This document shows, piece after piece, positions 9,162 to 20,766 of a stretch of DNA of 64,000 nt. Under the pieces are notes generated by a model, which ran no database searches, was not told the DNA's origin, and was given only the letters and a program-made list of their open reading frames with translations. The stretch lies in contig JAJTUP010000003.1 in assembly GCA_021399435.1 (NCBI GenBank), positions 744,001-808,000 of the forward strand, given 5' to 3'. Each line of letters begins with the position of its first letter. Positions within the stretch are counted from its first letter, which is position 1. The position numbers and the translations under genes are program-made. This stretch comes from Diaporthe sp. PMI_573 (lineage: Eukaryota; Ascomycota; Sordariomycetes; Diaporthales; Diaporthaceae).

Positions 9162-9767
9162 CTGACTGAGACACTGGGGGTCCTCGAATTGGTGTTGATG
9201 GCGCGGTCCCTCTGGATGAGATGTTGTTTGTGCTGCTGGTTGGGCACTCTGTGCCAGCTGTGCGCGCCCGTGGGCTGGTATCGTGTGGACATAATCAGCC
9301 GATAGCTGTCGCAACAGCAATCTGCATAGCTGTGAGAAGAGTATTTCTTCCGAATTGGATAGCTCCTTGAGCATCCCGAAGACCTCCGATATGAGCTCGG
9401 GGTCATGGCTGACTGACCCATCGTCTGCTGCCTCAAGAGCCTAGTCGAGCTAGTTCTAACTATCTCTGCTGTAGGAGGTACGTAAGAGAAGTAGCTCTGC
9501 GTCTCTCGTGGGCTGCTTGAGGGAAATCTGGTGCATCTGATGCGTCTTGTGGGCCGCAAGCGTGATTCCAGTAGCATCGTCGCCATCAGTTTCGAGGTAA
9601 ATATTGCCCCGCCCATCCACATTGAGGGAGGCCAGTCTTCCTGCATTTGAGATGTGAAAAAGAGCTCAGAAAACTTGGTGAAGTACTTCTTGCTTGTCAG
9701 AGATGTGTCCGTCGGCTTCCGAATTCAGTCAGATGATAGACCGATCAATGTTAGTGCCAGACGTCAT
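9162..9767 (-). pseudogene. Decayed ORF behind TATA box, unknown
   Basis: An ATG at 9767, about 90 nt after the TATA box at 9851-9860, opens a frame of 202 codons up to the splice donor at 9161. It is broken by TGA at 9729-9731 and 9666-9668 and by three TAGs clustered at 9441-9458. Because chance alone would give about nine stops, this is only moderate evidence by itself. The segments between stops (9470-9640 and 9165-9430) look protein-like: a G-R-G-N-I-Y-L-E-T-D-G strand-rich part, then a Leu/Gln-rich helical part. No family is recognised. Confidence 0.35.
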
Positions 9768-9850
9768 TGAAAAAAAGTTGCGGAAAATGGTTCGGTGTAG
9801 GATGAAAAAGCTCATGAACAGAAGCGAAAACGTGATCTAAAGTGGGCACA

Positions 9851-9860
9851 TTATATATAA
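9851..9860 (-). promoter_or_regulatory. TATA-type box
   Basis: TTATATATAA on the minus strand begins 29 nt after the stop at 9889, with the next ATG (9767) about 90 nt downstream. Confidence 0.4.
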
Positions 9861-9888
9861 ATTGGTGTGAACAAGCTCCTAATCGAAG

Positions 9889-10150
9889 TCAAAATTTCGT
9901 CAGACTGAGCACTTTTGTTGGCAACGTCACGACATAGACGCCTCGTTCTTCGGTCAGAGGCTCACGAGAGAGATACTGCTTGATATCGGGCAGCTTCTGC
10001 AAATCGTGTTGGAAAATGTCACGCCACAAGTGTGGTCGCGACGGAGTGATTCTGTAAGTTGAAAGAGTCAATAATGGTTCTGGGACATGGTGGCAGGACA
10101 CTTACCGGCCGAGATCACGGCTTTCACCACATCCTGCTCGAGGCAGGGGC
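9889..10150 (-). pseudogene. Spliced coding remnant, unknown
   Basis: Exon 9889-10051 encodes about 54 residues and ends in TGA at 9889. It is preceded by an intron at 10052-10105 (donor GTAAGT, ATTGAC branch, acceptor CTTACAG; 54 nt). The upstream exon (from about 10150 down to 10106) joins in frame and leaves a continuous protein-like sequence across the junction. The upstream start was not found. The last exon is helical and rich in Leu/Lys/Asp. The intron shows that this locus was expressed from nuclear DNA. Confidence 0.4.
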
Positions 10151-10793
10151 GGGGGGAGGAAAGGTAAACCCCAAGCGTACCATTGCGGGTAGCAGGCCTG
10201 GCGATTTGAAGGTGTTGACGCTCCGGTGGAAAGGCCTCTGGTAACAGTTCACCATTGTTGGCGACCTTTTGAATCTAGGTCCTTGTAAGTGGGACTGCTG
10301 TGGGTGCGTGAAGATGTCCCTACGCATCCAGAAGATGATCAGCTTTGCAATTGGGAGAGTTTCATCAAGGTGGACCCTTTTCTTACCGAAAACCAGTCGG
10401 CGGCCAGCCACATAGCATTGTCCAATCCACAGTGAATGCACATTGCCCCTGTTTAACTCTTCAGTGTGGTGGTGCCTTGCCGGGAAGAAATAAAGAAAAG
10501 AAAAGGGAAATAGAGAGAGAGGAAACGAAAGGAATCAGGAGACAAGGGTAAGTAGATCCCAAGGACATTCCAGAGTGTGTTCATTCGTTGACCCTGCAGC
10601 AATGGGCAAATACAAATATGTCGTTGCCCAAGACAATGGAAACTGGAAGGGAGGTGCTGGTACCTGACTGATATGCTGGTGGTCGAGTCAAGTACTGTAC
10701 GCCAGGCACAGGTGATCAATGGAGGTCAGGAGTGCTTCCGTCAGCCTCGAAACACGAGTGACAGGCGCTTTGGCTGTTGACCACTCGATGATT

Positions 10794-11616
10794 CTAAATG
10801 ATCATCTTGGCGATGACCTTCTGCTGATCCTCCGAAAATTCGTTTCCGCTGAGTATGCTCTGGATGAGTTCGTTCCACAGCATGACATGCTCTGCTTGAT
10901 ATGTGCGATGCAAGGCCTTTCGGAAGAAGGCAGTGAACACCTCGATCATGTTGAAGACTGAACCACCGTGTAGCTGTGTGAACAAGTCCCCGAGATTGTC
11001 CTCTGCTCGTTGCCCTGCGGTGCGGTCTGGGGCTCGATTTTGGTCTGCTGGTGGTGGGTGCGGAGGATTGATGTCTTCTTGCAGTTGGACGAAAAATTCT
11101 TTGAGGTCGTCCACTGCTTGCTGCCTTGCCGCGGGATCCGATGGCGGCTGGCGCGCAGCAAGGTCGCGAGAGGGTGGATTCCGGTTCAGAGACATTGCTC
11201 TGGCAGAGCTGCCTTTGAGACTGATTGGGGAAGTGTGAAGCAGCCAGTGAGAGTTGGGCTTGGGATTCGTGTCCAATGACTTCAGGAGCCAGGGGAAATG
11301 TTGGAACCTGAGATTCAAAATGTCAGTCTCACGTCCCAGTACAGAAGGTCACTTGAGGGAAGGGGATCACCTACTCGCTCCTGGAAAAGCTGCACTCTGA
11401 TCCGAACGAACGTCAAGATGTGAGCCCTGGTGCGATGGGCTCGGATCTAAGGCGCTGAAGAGTTGTCGAATCGCGCCTCAGATGGTTCGGAGTATTGAGC
11501 AGTGCCCCTCGTTCGAAAAGGTTGGCCCAATGATGTAGAACTACACGCCTGGATGGCCAGTTGTGTGGATAATTGATCAGGTACACAAATGGAGCCAGGG
11601 GACAGCTGATGGGCAT
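10794..11616 (-). pseudogene. Spliced coding remnant with tandem DLxxxFxQL motif
   Basis: Exon 10794-11307 and an upstream segment (to 11616) join in frame across an intron at 11308-11374 (donor GTAGGT, CTGAC branch, acceptor TCTCAG; 67 nt). The upstream segment holds one TGA (11413-11415). The downstream exon carries two copies of an A-x-D-x-L-x-x-x-F-x-Q-L motif about 40 residues apart, then a helical C-terminus; it ends in TAG at 10794. An overlapping alternative frame around 11200-11300 also looks protein-like. No family is recognised. Confidence 0.35.
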
Positions 11617-11699
11617 ACGTGAATGTAGTTCAAAATTTGAAAAAGGATGGCGAAGAGAACCGCCTCGGAACTGCCTTGCTATGTATTGGTTTTGCTACA

Positions 11700-14600
11700 C
11701 TTCTATATTCGTGTCGCGATCAATCGAGTGGCTTTCAGTATTAACCCGTCTTTTGCCCATGGCTTTGGTGTTTGCTCTCTATCTCTGTTGACGTGGCGTT
11801 TGAAGCAGCAATTGTGTCTGTCCCCAATCTGCCCGCTGCTTGTGTTTGCCTTGACAAGTCACCGCTAATTCACACGCTCGCGTGTATCCGGTGGCGATAT
11901 GTTGCTTGCCCAACTTTAGAAGCGACTGGATGATGGCAATCAGTCTGCAAGATACAAGTGATTGGGCGAAAACAAGACAAGCATCATCATTTTCAGAAAG
12001 CAACGTACAGGACAGATCGTGTGTGCCTTCTCCCGATGGGGACGATGGCACACGTCAAAATGCCAAAGACCAAGGAGCTAGTTTTGTTTGGTGTTTGTGC
12101 CGGGTTACATCGCAATTTGGCAATACTAGGCTGCTTGCGCAAGACATTGGGAAATCTGCTCATCTCAGCATGAAGTTGAGTCAGAAAACAAACCTGCGAA
12201 AGTCAAGGATTGCCATTCAGTGGCGCTTGTGCCCCGGGGGTCTGAAGGGGAAAAACTAGGTTCCATGTTTGCACTGAAACAATTGCCTTGTATCGTGGAT
12301 CTGTCGCTTCTAACGGGCGATCGTGACCGTGTTCTCAGACTCCATTCTAGAATAACCGGCTCCGTCAATTGGGTGTACAGATGTTCACTTGTGAACATGA
12401 CAAACAGTAAGTTCACGGCATGGGATGTTCAACTTTGGGGGAGGAGATTCCTCAACATGCCAGCATTTATCGTTTCTGCCACTGATATCAAATCAATACA
12501 TATTCATGAAGGCGACGGTTGAGACATGAATAGTCTCACCCGAGTACAGAATATGCCCCAGAGCTATTGTCCCACTTATGAGGTCCTAAGTGTTGGCACG
12601 AAGAGCATACACGAGGTGAAGATATGTGCGTCGTGAGTGATATTCCGTGCAAAGCTTTCTGCTAAGCCCAGACACTACCAGAAGGGAGAGAGTAGACATG
12701 ATTCACATAACCTCATGTGAGACTTAGCCTGTGATAGATATCCAGATTTCGACATTTCACTGCACCTGCGGCAAATGCTGGTAACACCACATCCCCATCC
12801 TTGCTAGGTGACGAGCGCGTTGTCTCACCTGCTTGGCTTGGCCTACCTTTGGGTTCATGCGAACCTGTCGATCAGTCTGTTTGAGACTTTTGAGAGTGTA
12901 AAGATCTGGTGAGTTTGTAAGACTGTGTAGTAAGAATCACGATGGCCTCTCGTGAATGCTATCGAGTTGGCCCATGAGACAGGGCCCATGTCAACAGAAC
13001 GTATGGCGTCAATGCCCCATTTCAGGAGATGTCGCGTCAAGCAATGTGCGTAGAAATAGATTTGACTTCTGTATGTGTGAACTATCACATTTCTATGCCA
13101 GTCTCCATGTTATGTATTCAAGAAACTGATGCGCAGTGAAACTAAATGTTGGCCGCCGGAACAAGAGAACGTGCTTGTATCAATTCAGTAAACCCTCACT
13201 TAGAGCCTATCAGAACCATTAGAATGGATATGATGGACTATGTTTTCAAGCTGGCGACAAGTTGTGTTCACAGACACTGACTTGTGAAATAGAATACTTC
13301 GAGGATATACCTAGGTGTGTGCGCGCCATCCAAGTCTATATTATGACCCTGGTCTTCTTATCATCAACTACTGGTGAGGCTGGTTGTTCCCCGGGCGTTA
13401 TTTACCTCCAATCGCGATCGTTGACGCCGGGAAGTCTATTCCAGCCCGTTCGGCAAGTACCGAGCCTGGTTGGTTAGACGCAAAAGCTTGTGCGATGCTG
13501 ATGACGCTCAGACGTCCTGACACATTCCCACATAGACACAGACCGACCAAGTATGCACTGCCAGCTTAGCTACAGGTCTGTGACGCATGTCGGTCTCGAT
13601 AATGCGCGTTTTGACGCCTCGCCTTGATCCCAGAGCCATCCCGCTGGTTTGTGCTTTGGCATTTTGACACGTCACGTATCACGAGAGCCGCCAGACCGGC
13701 TGAACGACATATAGGCTTGCAGTAAAGGCAAAGCAGAATCTTGGAACATGTATGTGTTGCTTATCCGTTGGGGATGCCCACCATACTCTGCATCGCTCCC
13801 ACCTGCATAGGCGCCGAGCGATGGTATATGCAAGACCACCGTGGCCTGGACAGACGCAATTCCCGAAACTGGCTGTCACTGGAGGGCTCAAAGAAGAAGT
13901 AATGTGAAGGCTTACATCTTACATCTTAAATCTCATCCTGATGGGCCCGATCTCTTGGGGCCAGACGCCGCCGTCATGAACGACGCGACTCCATTCGAGT
14001 GACTAGCCTCCTGACAGCCACGACAACATCTCTCCAGTCGCACCGGCGGGAGGCCCAAAGGGTTCCCAGAGGAAAGCCAATTCTCATTCGCCCCGGTGGC
14101 CCGAACGCAGTGGCACATGTGAAAGAAAGTAAACTTTCCTTGACTCAGGCCTGTGCCTTCGACAGCATGCATTGAGGATGGGCTTTTTGGTGTCGTGGAT
14201 GACTGCATGATAGTTAGGCAGTTCCACAGTGGTGCACAGGAAATAGTTGCTTGGGGCTGAATGACGCGGGGCCGCTTCAATCCGGGGCTTACCCTACCAC
14301 GGGGGGTGTGAAGCTTGTGTGGTTTGCCTGAGGGGCCAAGACCTAGCTACCGACGCTGGAGGAGGATAGGCTTGGTCGTCGCTCGGGCAGGGATATCGGA
14401 GGGACTCCTGCAACACAGTTGGTGTATGTGGGCGGAGGCGAACTGAGAATCACAGAAACCTGCAGACCGCCTCTCCACGGTGACCCAGATTGTCGCATAT
14501 CTAGTGAGTCCGTGGTCACTTTTGGTGGCAAATGGCATCTTCGTGCTGTAGTTCGGCCGGCAAGTTGTAGCGTATGTTGGCTTCACGTCCTGTATCTCGT

Positions 14601-17200
14601 TGCAGTGAACAGCGGACAACGATTCCAGGAAAATCCATTGACACCTCAAAAAAAGGGGTTCGAGTTCTCCTTGGAACTAGGTCTAGCTAAAAATTTAGAA
14701 TGTAGCTCACGGGTAGGAGCAAGCTGTGTTCAACCCGTCGAGGACGCTACGGGGTTCTCGATCCTTTTATCGCGCGCAGACGAGAGCAGTCGAGACAGAA
14801 AAGACGCGTGGAACTTGGAGACCCACCAGTTGGCCTCTCTGGTCTGAGTTGTGCATTTCTAGCCTGTTTCGGCCATGCAAATGTTGAATGTTTTGCAGGC
14901 CTACCCGCGATGATCACTCAGGGACATGCAGTGAGTAGAGCTGCTGTATGGCCCGTCAAGGCGGGAAACGGAGTATTGGCGGAGCTCATGGCTGTCATAC
15001 GGGCCGGTCACACGGAGGAGAAAGCGGGTGGGAGCCGGGGTCTTGGGGCGAGGGGCGAGCCACTTAGACTGGGGCAGGCAGGCAATCCTTTCGTGATGAG
15101 ACTGGGCGACTAACAGCGGTTTCAGAGAGGGTTGTACGCAGAGGAGCCCTGGGAACGTCCCCTTTTGTGCCTGTCAACCAGCATTTGTTCTCTGTCTTGT
15201 GCCACAGAAGCTGTTTCGACTTGAAGGTGGGCGGCGGGCAGCCGCGACGCCGCAGAAAGCGACACTGAAGCTTTGAAGTGGCTTCTCACCACCCACCCGT
15301 CGTCCACAAGTCACTGGCCGAGCTAGTCTCGGAAACTTGGCAGTCTGACAAGCTCGCGCGTTAGACTGGAGTCAGCCCATGTCGGTTCTGGGATTTACTG
15401 CAGCTATGTTCGCGCGCTGCGAATGAGACCGGTCCATAGGCGGTCCGAGGTGACCATGAGGCTTTGGCAAGTGTCAATGAGGGTGCCGTCGTAATCTAAG
15501 TATTAGTTCCCATAGTTACAAAAGCTGGGGCGGCGACCGGAGCGGCTGACCCAAAACCCCCCTGACCTCTGTTGCGCGGACAGCCGCTCTATCAAGGGGA
15601 ATCGCTGCTGCGAGAGTGACGAGGCAGACCACGCCCGGGCGGGCAGTCAACCCTTAGGCTGCTAGCCTTGCCCCGTCAGTCCGCGTCTGCCGTCGAGGCT
15701 TGATGCGCAGTAGACATGCATCCGTGAGTGATTTTAGGGCGCTGCATTGCTCGAATCGACAGCCTGCAGGTGATGGTGGGCAGGCCAGGCCGGCCGGCGC
15801 GAAAGCGGCCGTGGGGGAACCTGTCTTGCCAGTCGTGAGTGGATGATGACTTTGGATCTTGGATCCTGAGGGAGCGGTTCGTAGTGGTGTCCAGGAGGGC
15901 TCCCACGAGCGTGTCTGGTCCGGCTGGAGCATCCAATATACTGTGTAGGGCAATTGGGGAGACAGGCTAGCGAGTTGAGGAAATTTGAAGTCTCTCGGCC
16001 TGAATCAGTGTTTCGTCAAAGCCTCTATGAAGGCTGGCGGCCTTGTGACTGGGTTGTGAAGCTGTCTTTGAGACAAGCCCCGAGGCCCCCGAGGTCGAGT
16101 TTCCAGACTCTGGCTGAGTAGGGCAGTGGTTCGCTGCGCCTCGGTAGGAAATTTTAGGAGGTTGAGATATCCGCAGTTGGGCTTCTAGATCCCATGCAGG
16201 TGGGGACATGTCAGAGGTCCCGCAGTCGCGATCGGTGATGGATACGGATTGTACAGGACGTACTCCGTATTACCATGCCTAGAACAGAAAGCCGACGGGC
16301 ACTTGAGTTGGTGGCCCAGTGGCCCGATGTTGATCCCGCAAGGGCGGCAAAGATGCATTCCAGAAGAACAATAGTGCCTCGGCTGCAAACAAAGAACGGT
16401 AGCGACAGAGGAGGCAGAAACAGAAGTAAAAAGAGAGAGCTGGGCTGCGTGAGGGGTAGATGCTGCTCGCGGACATGCGCAGGTCTTTGTACTGACTGCT
16501 GCTACTGAGGCTCGAGTGCGATGACGACGATGGGAGCTGTCGCCAAGGGAGCTCGTCAGACTGCTGCGTGGAGGGGGTGCTTCAATGTGAGCCAGGAGCC
16601 AGGGCAGAGAGGCACAATCTCCTGTTGTTGGGAGCGACGGTCGAGGACGACGGTCGAGTGTCGGGAGTCGAGTGAGAGACTGAACCTTATTCGAGCCCTG
16701 GGGAGGGGTGGAGCCTGGTCGGGCGGTGCAAGCGGTGGGCTGTGATTGGGCACTATTCCGTATTCGCGCTAAAAGAGGGGGTAGTCTGCAACTGGCAACC
16801 GCGACACACACTGCTCCCAAGCACCTACACAGTAGTCCAGGGCACTTGCCCAAGCCGTCCTGGCCCCCAGGCAACCAGTCAGCCAGTCCACAGGTGCCAC
16901 TTGCTGCTGCTCAGCTCCCCACGAGGTGAAGGTGGATGAGAGGGCCCCTCACCAGCACTGACTCTGCTGCCATTTCTTGGCCCGCCGTTCTACCGTTCTG
17001 TCAACCAAGCCTAGCGTACAACCACGCCCTGAGCGTCGTAACCGTCCCCCCCGTCGCCTCCGAAACACCAGCGCACTGTTGTGGCAGTTGAGGTAGGTAG
17101 CAGCCAGCAACGGGTAGCCCTTTGAGAATTTCCAAGCCCCCCCTCCCTCCCCCCGTTTTGGCCTGACGGGCCCGGTCTGCCATTTCCAATCCGACCTTGG
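11700..17200. other. Region without a supported gene
   Basis: Many short frames exist on both strands here, but none has a recognisable domain, consistent splice sites or a clean coding signal. The longest (229 codons at 16185-16874, minus) is Ser/Pro/Cys-rich in GC-rich DNA and overlaps other open frames, so I regard it as accidental. Poly-pyrimidine and poly-purine tracts increase from about 16.5 kb towards the PP1 leader. Confidence 0.5.
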
Positions 17201-17891
17201 GACCTTGGGACCTGGGACTTTTTGTTGACCGACATCTCTTCCTTCTCCCCCCCAAAACCAAGAGCGACCAGAAGAGTCAACTGTCAATCAATCTATCCTT
17301 ACGGCGACATCAAGACCCGATCGAGGCATATTCTTTGACGCTGCTCTTGATCACTGCGAACGAGAATCTGCACCCCCAGTTTTTCCATCCATACAACAAC
17401 GCGACGAATCTCTGGCGACAGGCTCCTTAGCCCCATCTCCCCCATTCCCCATCCCCGGCGACCAAAGGCGAAAAAAAATCCACTGTCGTGGTCTCCTCCC
17501 TCAACCCCGTGCTTCCCGCCCTCGAAACTGCCACGGCAAACAGGCGATCAACTCCTCCTCGAGGCGACCACGGTTCATCGTCAAGAGAACCATAGCGACT
17601 GCACACGTCTGCCCTCGCCCTCCTAAGAGGTAAACTTTCACGCGACTCACCCTGCAGCGAACCGCACCCGCGGCCAGGCGATCCACTTCCGCCCCCCGCT
17701 GCCGCTGAAGCTGAAGCTGTCGCTGTCTCGACGCGACACCCCAAGACGTTTGGCACCACAAAGACTCGTGCCCAGTCGACTCTTTCAGATCAACTTCGTC
17801 TGGCCCTCATCACCGTCTGCGACACAATACGCCCGCTGCAGACGCTTTCATTTTCTTGAAAGCCTATCACAGCTGAGATCACTTCCAAATA

Positions 17892-18120
17892 GTACGTACC
17901 TGGTCTGTCCCGCTATGCCGCCCGGCTCCTCTGCCCCCCCCTCCAGCCTTGTTGCCTCGCCGTCTCCTTCCGATTGTCGATTCCATTGCCTTCCTCGCCT
18001 CCCTTTCGACTTCCTTCCCAGTGCAAGGCGGAAAATGGATTATCAGCCTGGCCAGTCTGGCTTGTCTACTCTTTAAACACGGACGTGATGGCAAATGCTA
18101 ACTCTGCACCCTCAACCTAG
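17892..18120 (+). other. Probable 5' UTR intron of PP1
   Basis: A GTACGT donor at 17892 pairs with a GCTAAC branch and CCTAG acceptor ending at 18120; the start codon follows at 18266. The leader upstream (about 17.2-17.9 kb) is C/T-rich, as in highly expressed fungal genes. Confidence 0.5.
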
Positions 18121-18265
18121 TTACGAGAAGTGCATCAAACCACTGGCCTGCCTGATTGCGTGAAACCCCGTCCGGCCGCAGCGCACACCATCCCCTCCGG
18201 CGCGTCCGCTCCTCCTCCCTCCTCTGCCCCCTCCCGCCAGCTACTGGCGGCCCTCCGAATCTACC

Positions 18266-19548
18266 ATGGCAGATCAACATGATGTTGATTTGGACTCCAT
18301 AATCGACCGGCTCCTGGAGGTCCGTGGCAGCCGTCCTGGCAAGCAGGTCCAGCTGCTCGAGGCCGAGATTCGATACCTTTGCACCAAGGCCCGCGAGATC
18401 TTCATCTCCCAGCCCATCCTGCTCGAGCTCGAGGCTCCTATCAAGGTAAGCAGCTCCTCGTGCAATCCTCTGGTCGCGGCAGGCCGACTCAAGGTCTGGG
18501 CGCTGTGCTGACCCCACTCCTTCAACCCCAACAGATCTGCGGCGACATCCACGGCCAATACTATGATCTCCTCCGTCTGTTCGAATACGGCGGTTTCCCC
18601 CCAGAGGCGAACTACCTGTTCCTTGGTGACTACGTCGACCGTGGCAAGCAATCGCTCGAGACCATCTGCCTTCTCCTGGCCTACAAGATCAAGTATCCAG
18701 AGAACTTCTTCATCTTGCGTGGCAACCACGAGTGCGCCTCCATTAACCGCATCTACGGTTTCTACGATGAGTGCAAGCGCCGGTACAACATCAAGCTGTG
18801 GAAGACATTTACGGACTGCTTCAACTGTCTGCCTATCGCAGCCATCATTGATGAGAAGATCTTCACCATGCACGGCGGTCTCAGCCCCGACTTGAACTCC
18901 ATGGAGCAGATCCGCCGTGTCATGCGACCAACTGACGTAAGCCCCCCCTCGACGATAGTCTGTGTTTCTTGATGTGGCTTTTGGCCGCCCCCACCTCTTG
19001 GGACGTGTTGACATGGGTACTGACGGAATGTTGTAGATCCCTGACTGCGGCCTGCTCTGCGATCTCCTGTGGTCTGACCCCGATAAGGACATCACTGGCT
19101 GGAGTGAAAATGATCGAGGCGTCAGCTTCACCTTTGGTCCTGACGTGGTTTCCCGCTTCCTGCAAAAACATGACATGGACCTCATCTGTCGTGCCCATCA
19201 AGTGGTCGAGGACGGATACGAGTTCTTCTCCAAACGTCAACTCGTCACCTTGTTTAGTGCACCGAACTACTGCGGGGAGTTTGACAATGCGGGTGCCATG
19301 ATGAGTGTCGACGAGAGTTTGCTCTGCTCATTCCAGGTTCGTACCCGGCCCAGAAAATCGTGAGGGGTTTTCTAGATTCATGTGGCTAATTTCGACTCGT
19401 ACAGATTCTCAAGCCCGCTGAAAAGAAACAAAAGTACGTCCCCGGCCTCGGAGGCAGTAAATCCATCACTTCTCCCAGGAAACCGTCCAAAACCTAAGTT
19501 TGAATTCACGCACCAACACCTGGTAATTTTAGGTTCGGACGACGATGA
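18266..19548 (+). CDS. Serine/threonine protein phosphatase PP1 catalytic subunit
   Basis: The catalytic subunit of type-1 phosphatase removes phosphates from Ser/Thr and works with many targeting subunits in mitosis, glycogen metabolism and polarity. Five exons join in frame: 18266-18445, 18535-18936, 19037-19336, 19405-19433 and 19533-19548, giving 308 residues, the usual length in filamentous ascomycetes. The metal-binding and catalytic motifs are all present: GDIHG (63-67), GDYVDRG (91-97), GNHE (123-126) and SAPNYCG (about 268-274). The last exon adds only F-G-R-R, the classical fungal PP1 end. It is orthologous to yeast GLC7 and Aspergillus bimG. It opposes Aurora kinase, which is also encoded in this window (37443-38886), though the distance suggests no functional linkage. 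Confidence 0.97.
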
Positions 19549-20766
19549 TTGCTTCTTCCAATGAAGTGCCCGACAACAGTCATACCTGACTCCCATCACA
19601 AGCGGACTTTTGCTGGAAACCCCATGCCAGAACAACAAGACCCTCTTCTCCGGGGTCTCCTCGAACCGAACCCTCGCCTCGCTGCGTACATCGCTCTCCG
19701 CGTTGACCAGGCGACATGCCCTGACCCGCCCGAATTGCCCAGGACGGACCTCCACTGGCTCAACCGGCTCCTGTGGTTGCAGCCTCCGAGGAGCCCGACA
19801 TTGTCGAACATGTATTAATGGTAGTCTTTCGCTTCAGCTCATTCTAAAGACGAACGGCGGTCACACTCCTATTATCAAGTGCACCAAAGCCCTTGGCAGC
19901 TCCTGACTATCATACCAGACAGTTAATCCACGCCTACCTCTTGCGATTTTGGTACAGGGCATTCACATTAATCTGGATCCTGCCCCGCACGGTTCCACTC
20001 GAAGCGCGGTGGCAAGGTTATTTTCCTCCTGGTCGACGTCGTGAGATGGGTGGTCACGGAGAGACGCTCCTACAAAACTGTTGTAAACATCGAGCTCGGT
20101 AATGAGGGGATACCCGGGTCCTTTATTGAGGGGGGCCGTTTTGATGCGTGGGCGGTGGACAGCAGATGGTACGATTGTGCCGGGCCGGTCTGGTCAGGTC
20201 GGATCACTGAATGAGAAAAGGGGGAAGAGGGGTTTTCTTAATCGCCATGTTTAAGTATTGTTACTGTCGAGTTTGCGGTTTCTTGCTGATTTGACCTGGC
20301 CGCGTCTGTTTGTGATTGTTCGTGACGGAGTCTCGTGTCAGGCGTTCCCGCCTCGCAGTCCTCTTCGATAACCTACACCATGAGCCCCTAGCCTTTGGGT
20401 GGTTTGGCCGGGTCAGCATGGTGGCCAGGCTGAGGATGGAAACCCTCGACCAAACAGAATATTCCACTACCTCTGTTGGGACGATCGTGACGAAATACGA
20501 TATACAATAACCATTCCACAGAGACCCCACCTGATCGCGCCCGTAGGATAACGTAACCGGCCTATGAATCGAGCCAGACCCTTGTTGGACCGAAAGCCAG
20601 AGACTTCGGCGACGAACCTTGCCAGGCACAACAACTAGTCCACTAGGGAAACCGATGCCCAGGCCTAGCAAGTCTCTGGGTCGCGACCAGAGAATGGTAA
20701 AAAGGCTCCCAGACCGCCACCTGGAACTCCTCGTCTTCGCCGGTCCCTAGCATCGAGGTCCTCAGC
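19549..20766. other. Intergenic, convergent 3' ends
   Basis: This stretch lies between the PP1 stop and the stop of the minus-strand Rdx gene. It should hold both 3' UTRs. No other gene, RNA or repeat is apparent. Confidence 0.6.

Noticed and set aside
332..9767. TAG-to-glutamine recoding as the main explanation
   Set aside because: TAA, TGA and frameshifts occur in the same frames, which fits ordinary decay (RIP-like) better. It is listed only as a testable alternative.
16185..16874. A 229-codon minus-strand open frame
   Set aside because: It is Ser/Pro/Cys-rich in GC-rich DNA, with overlapping open frames on the other strand and no domain or splice signals.
1..17000. tRNA or rRNA genes
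   Set aside because: I looked for paired A-box and B-box-like sequences here and in the rest of the window and found none in convincing spacing.
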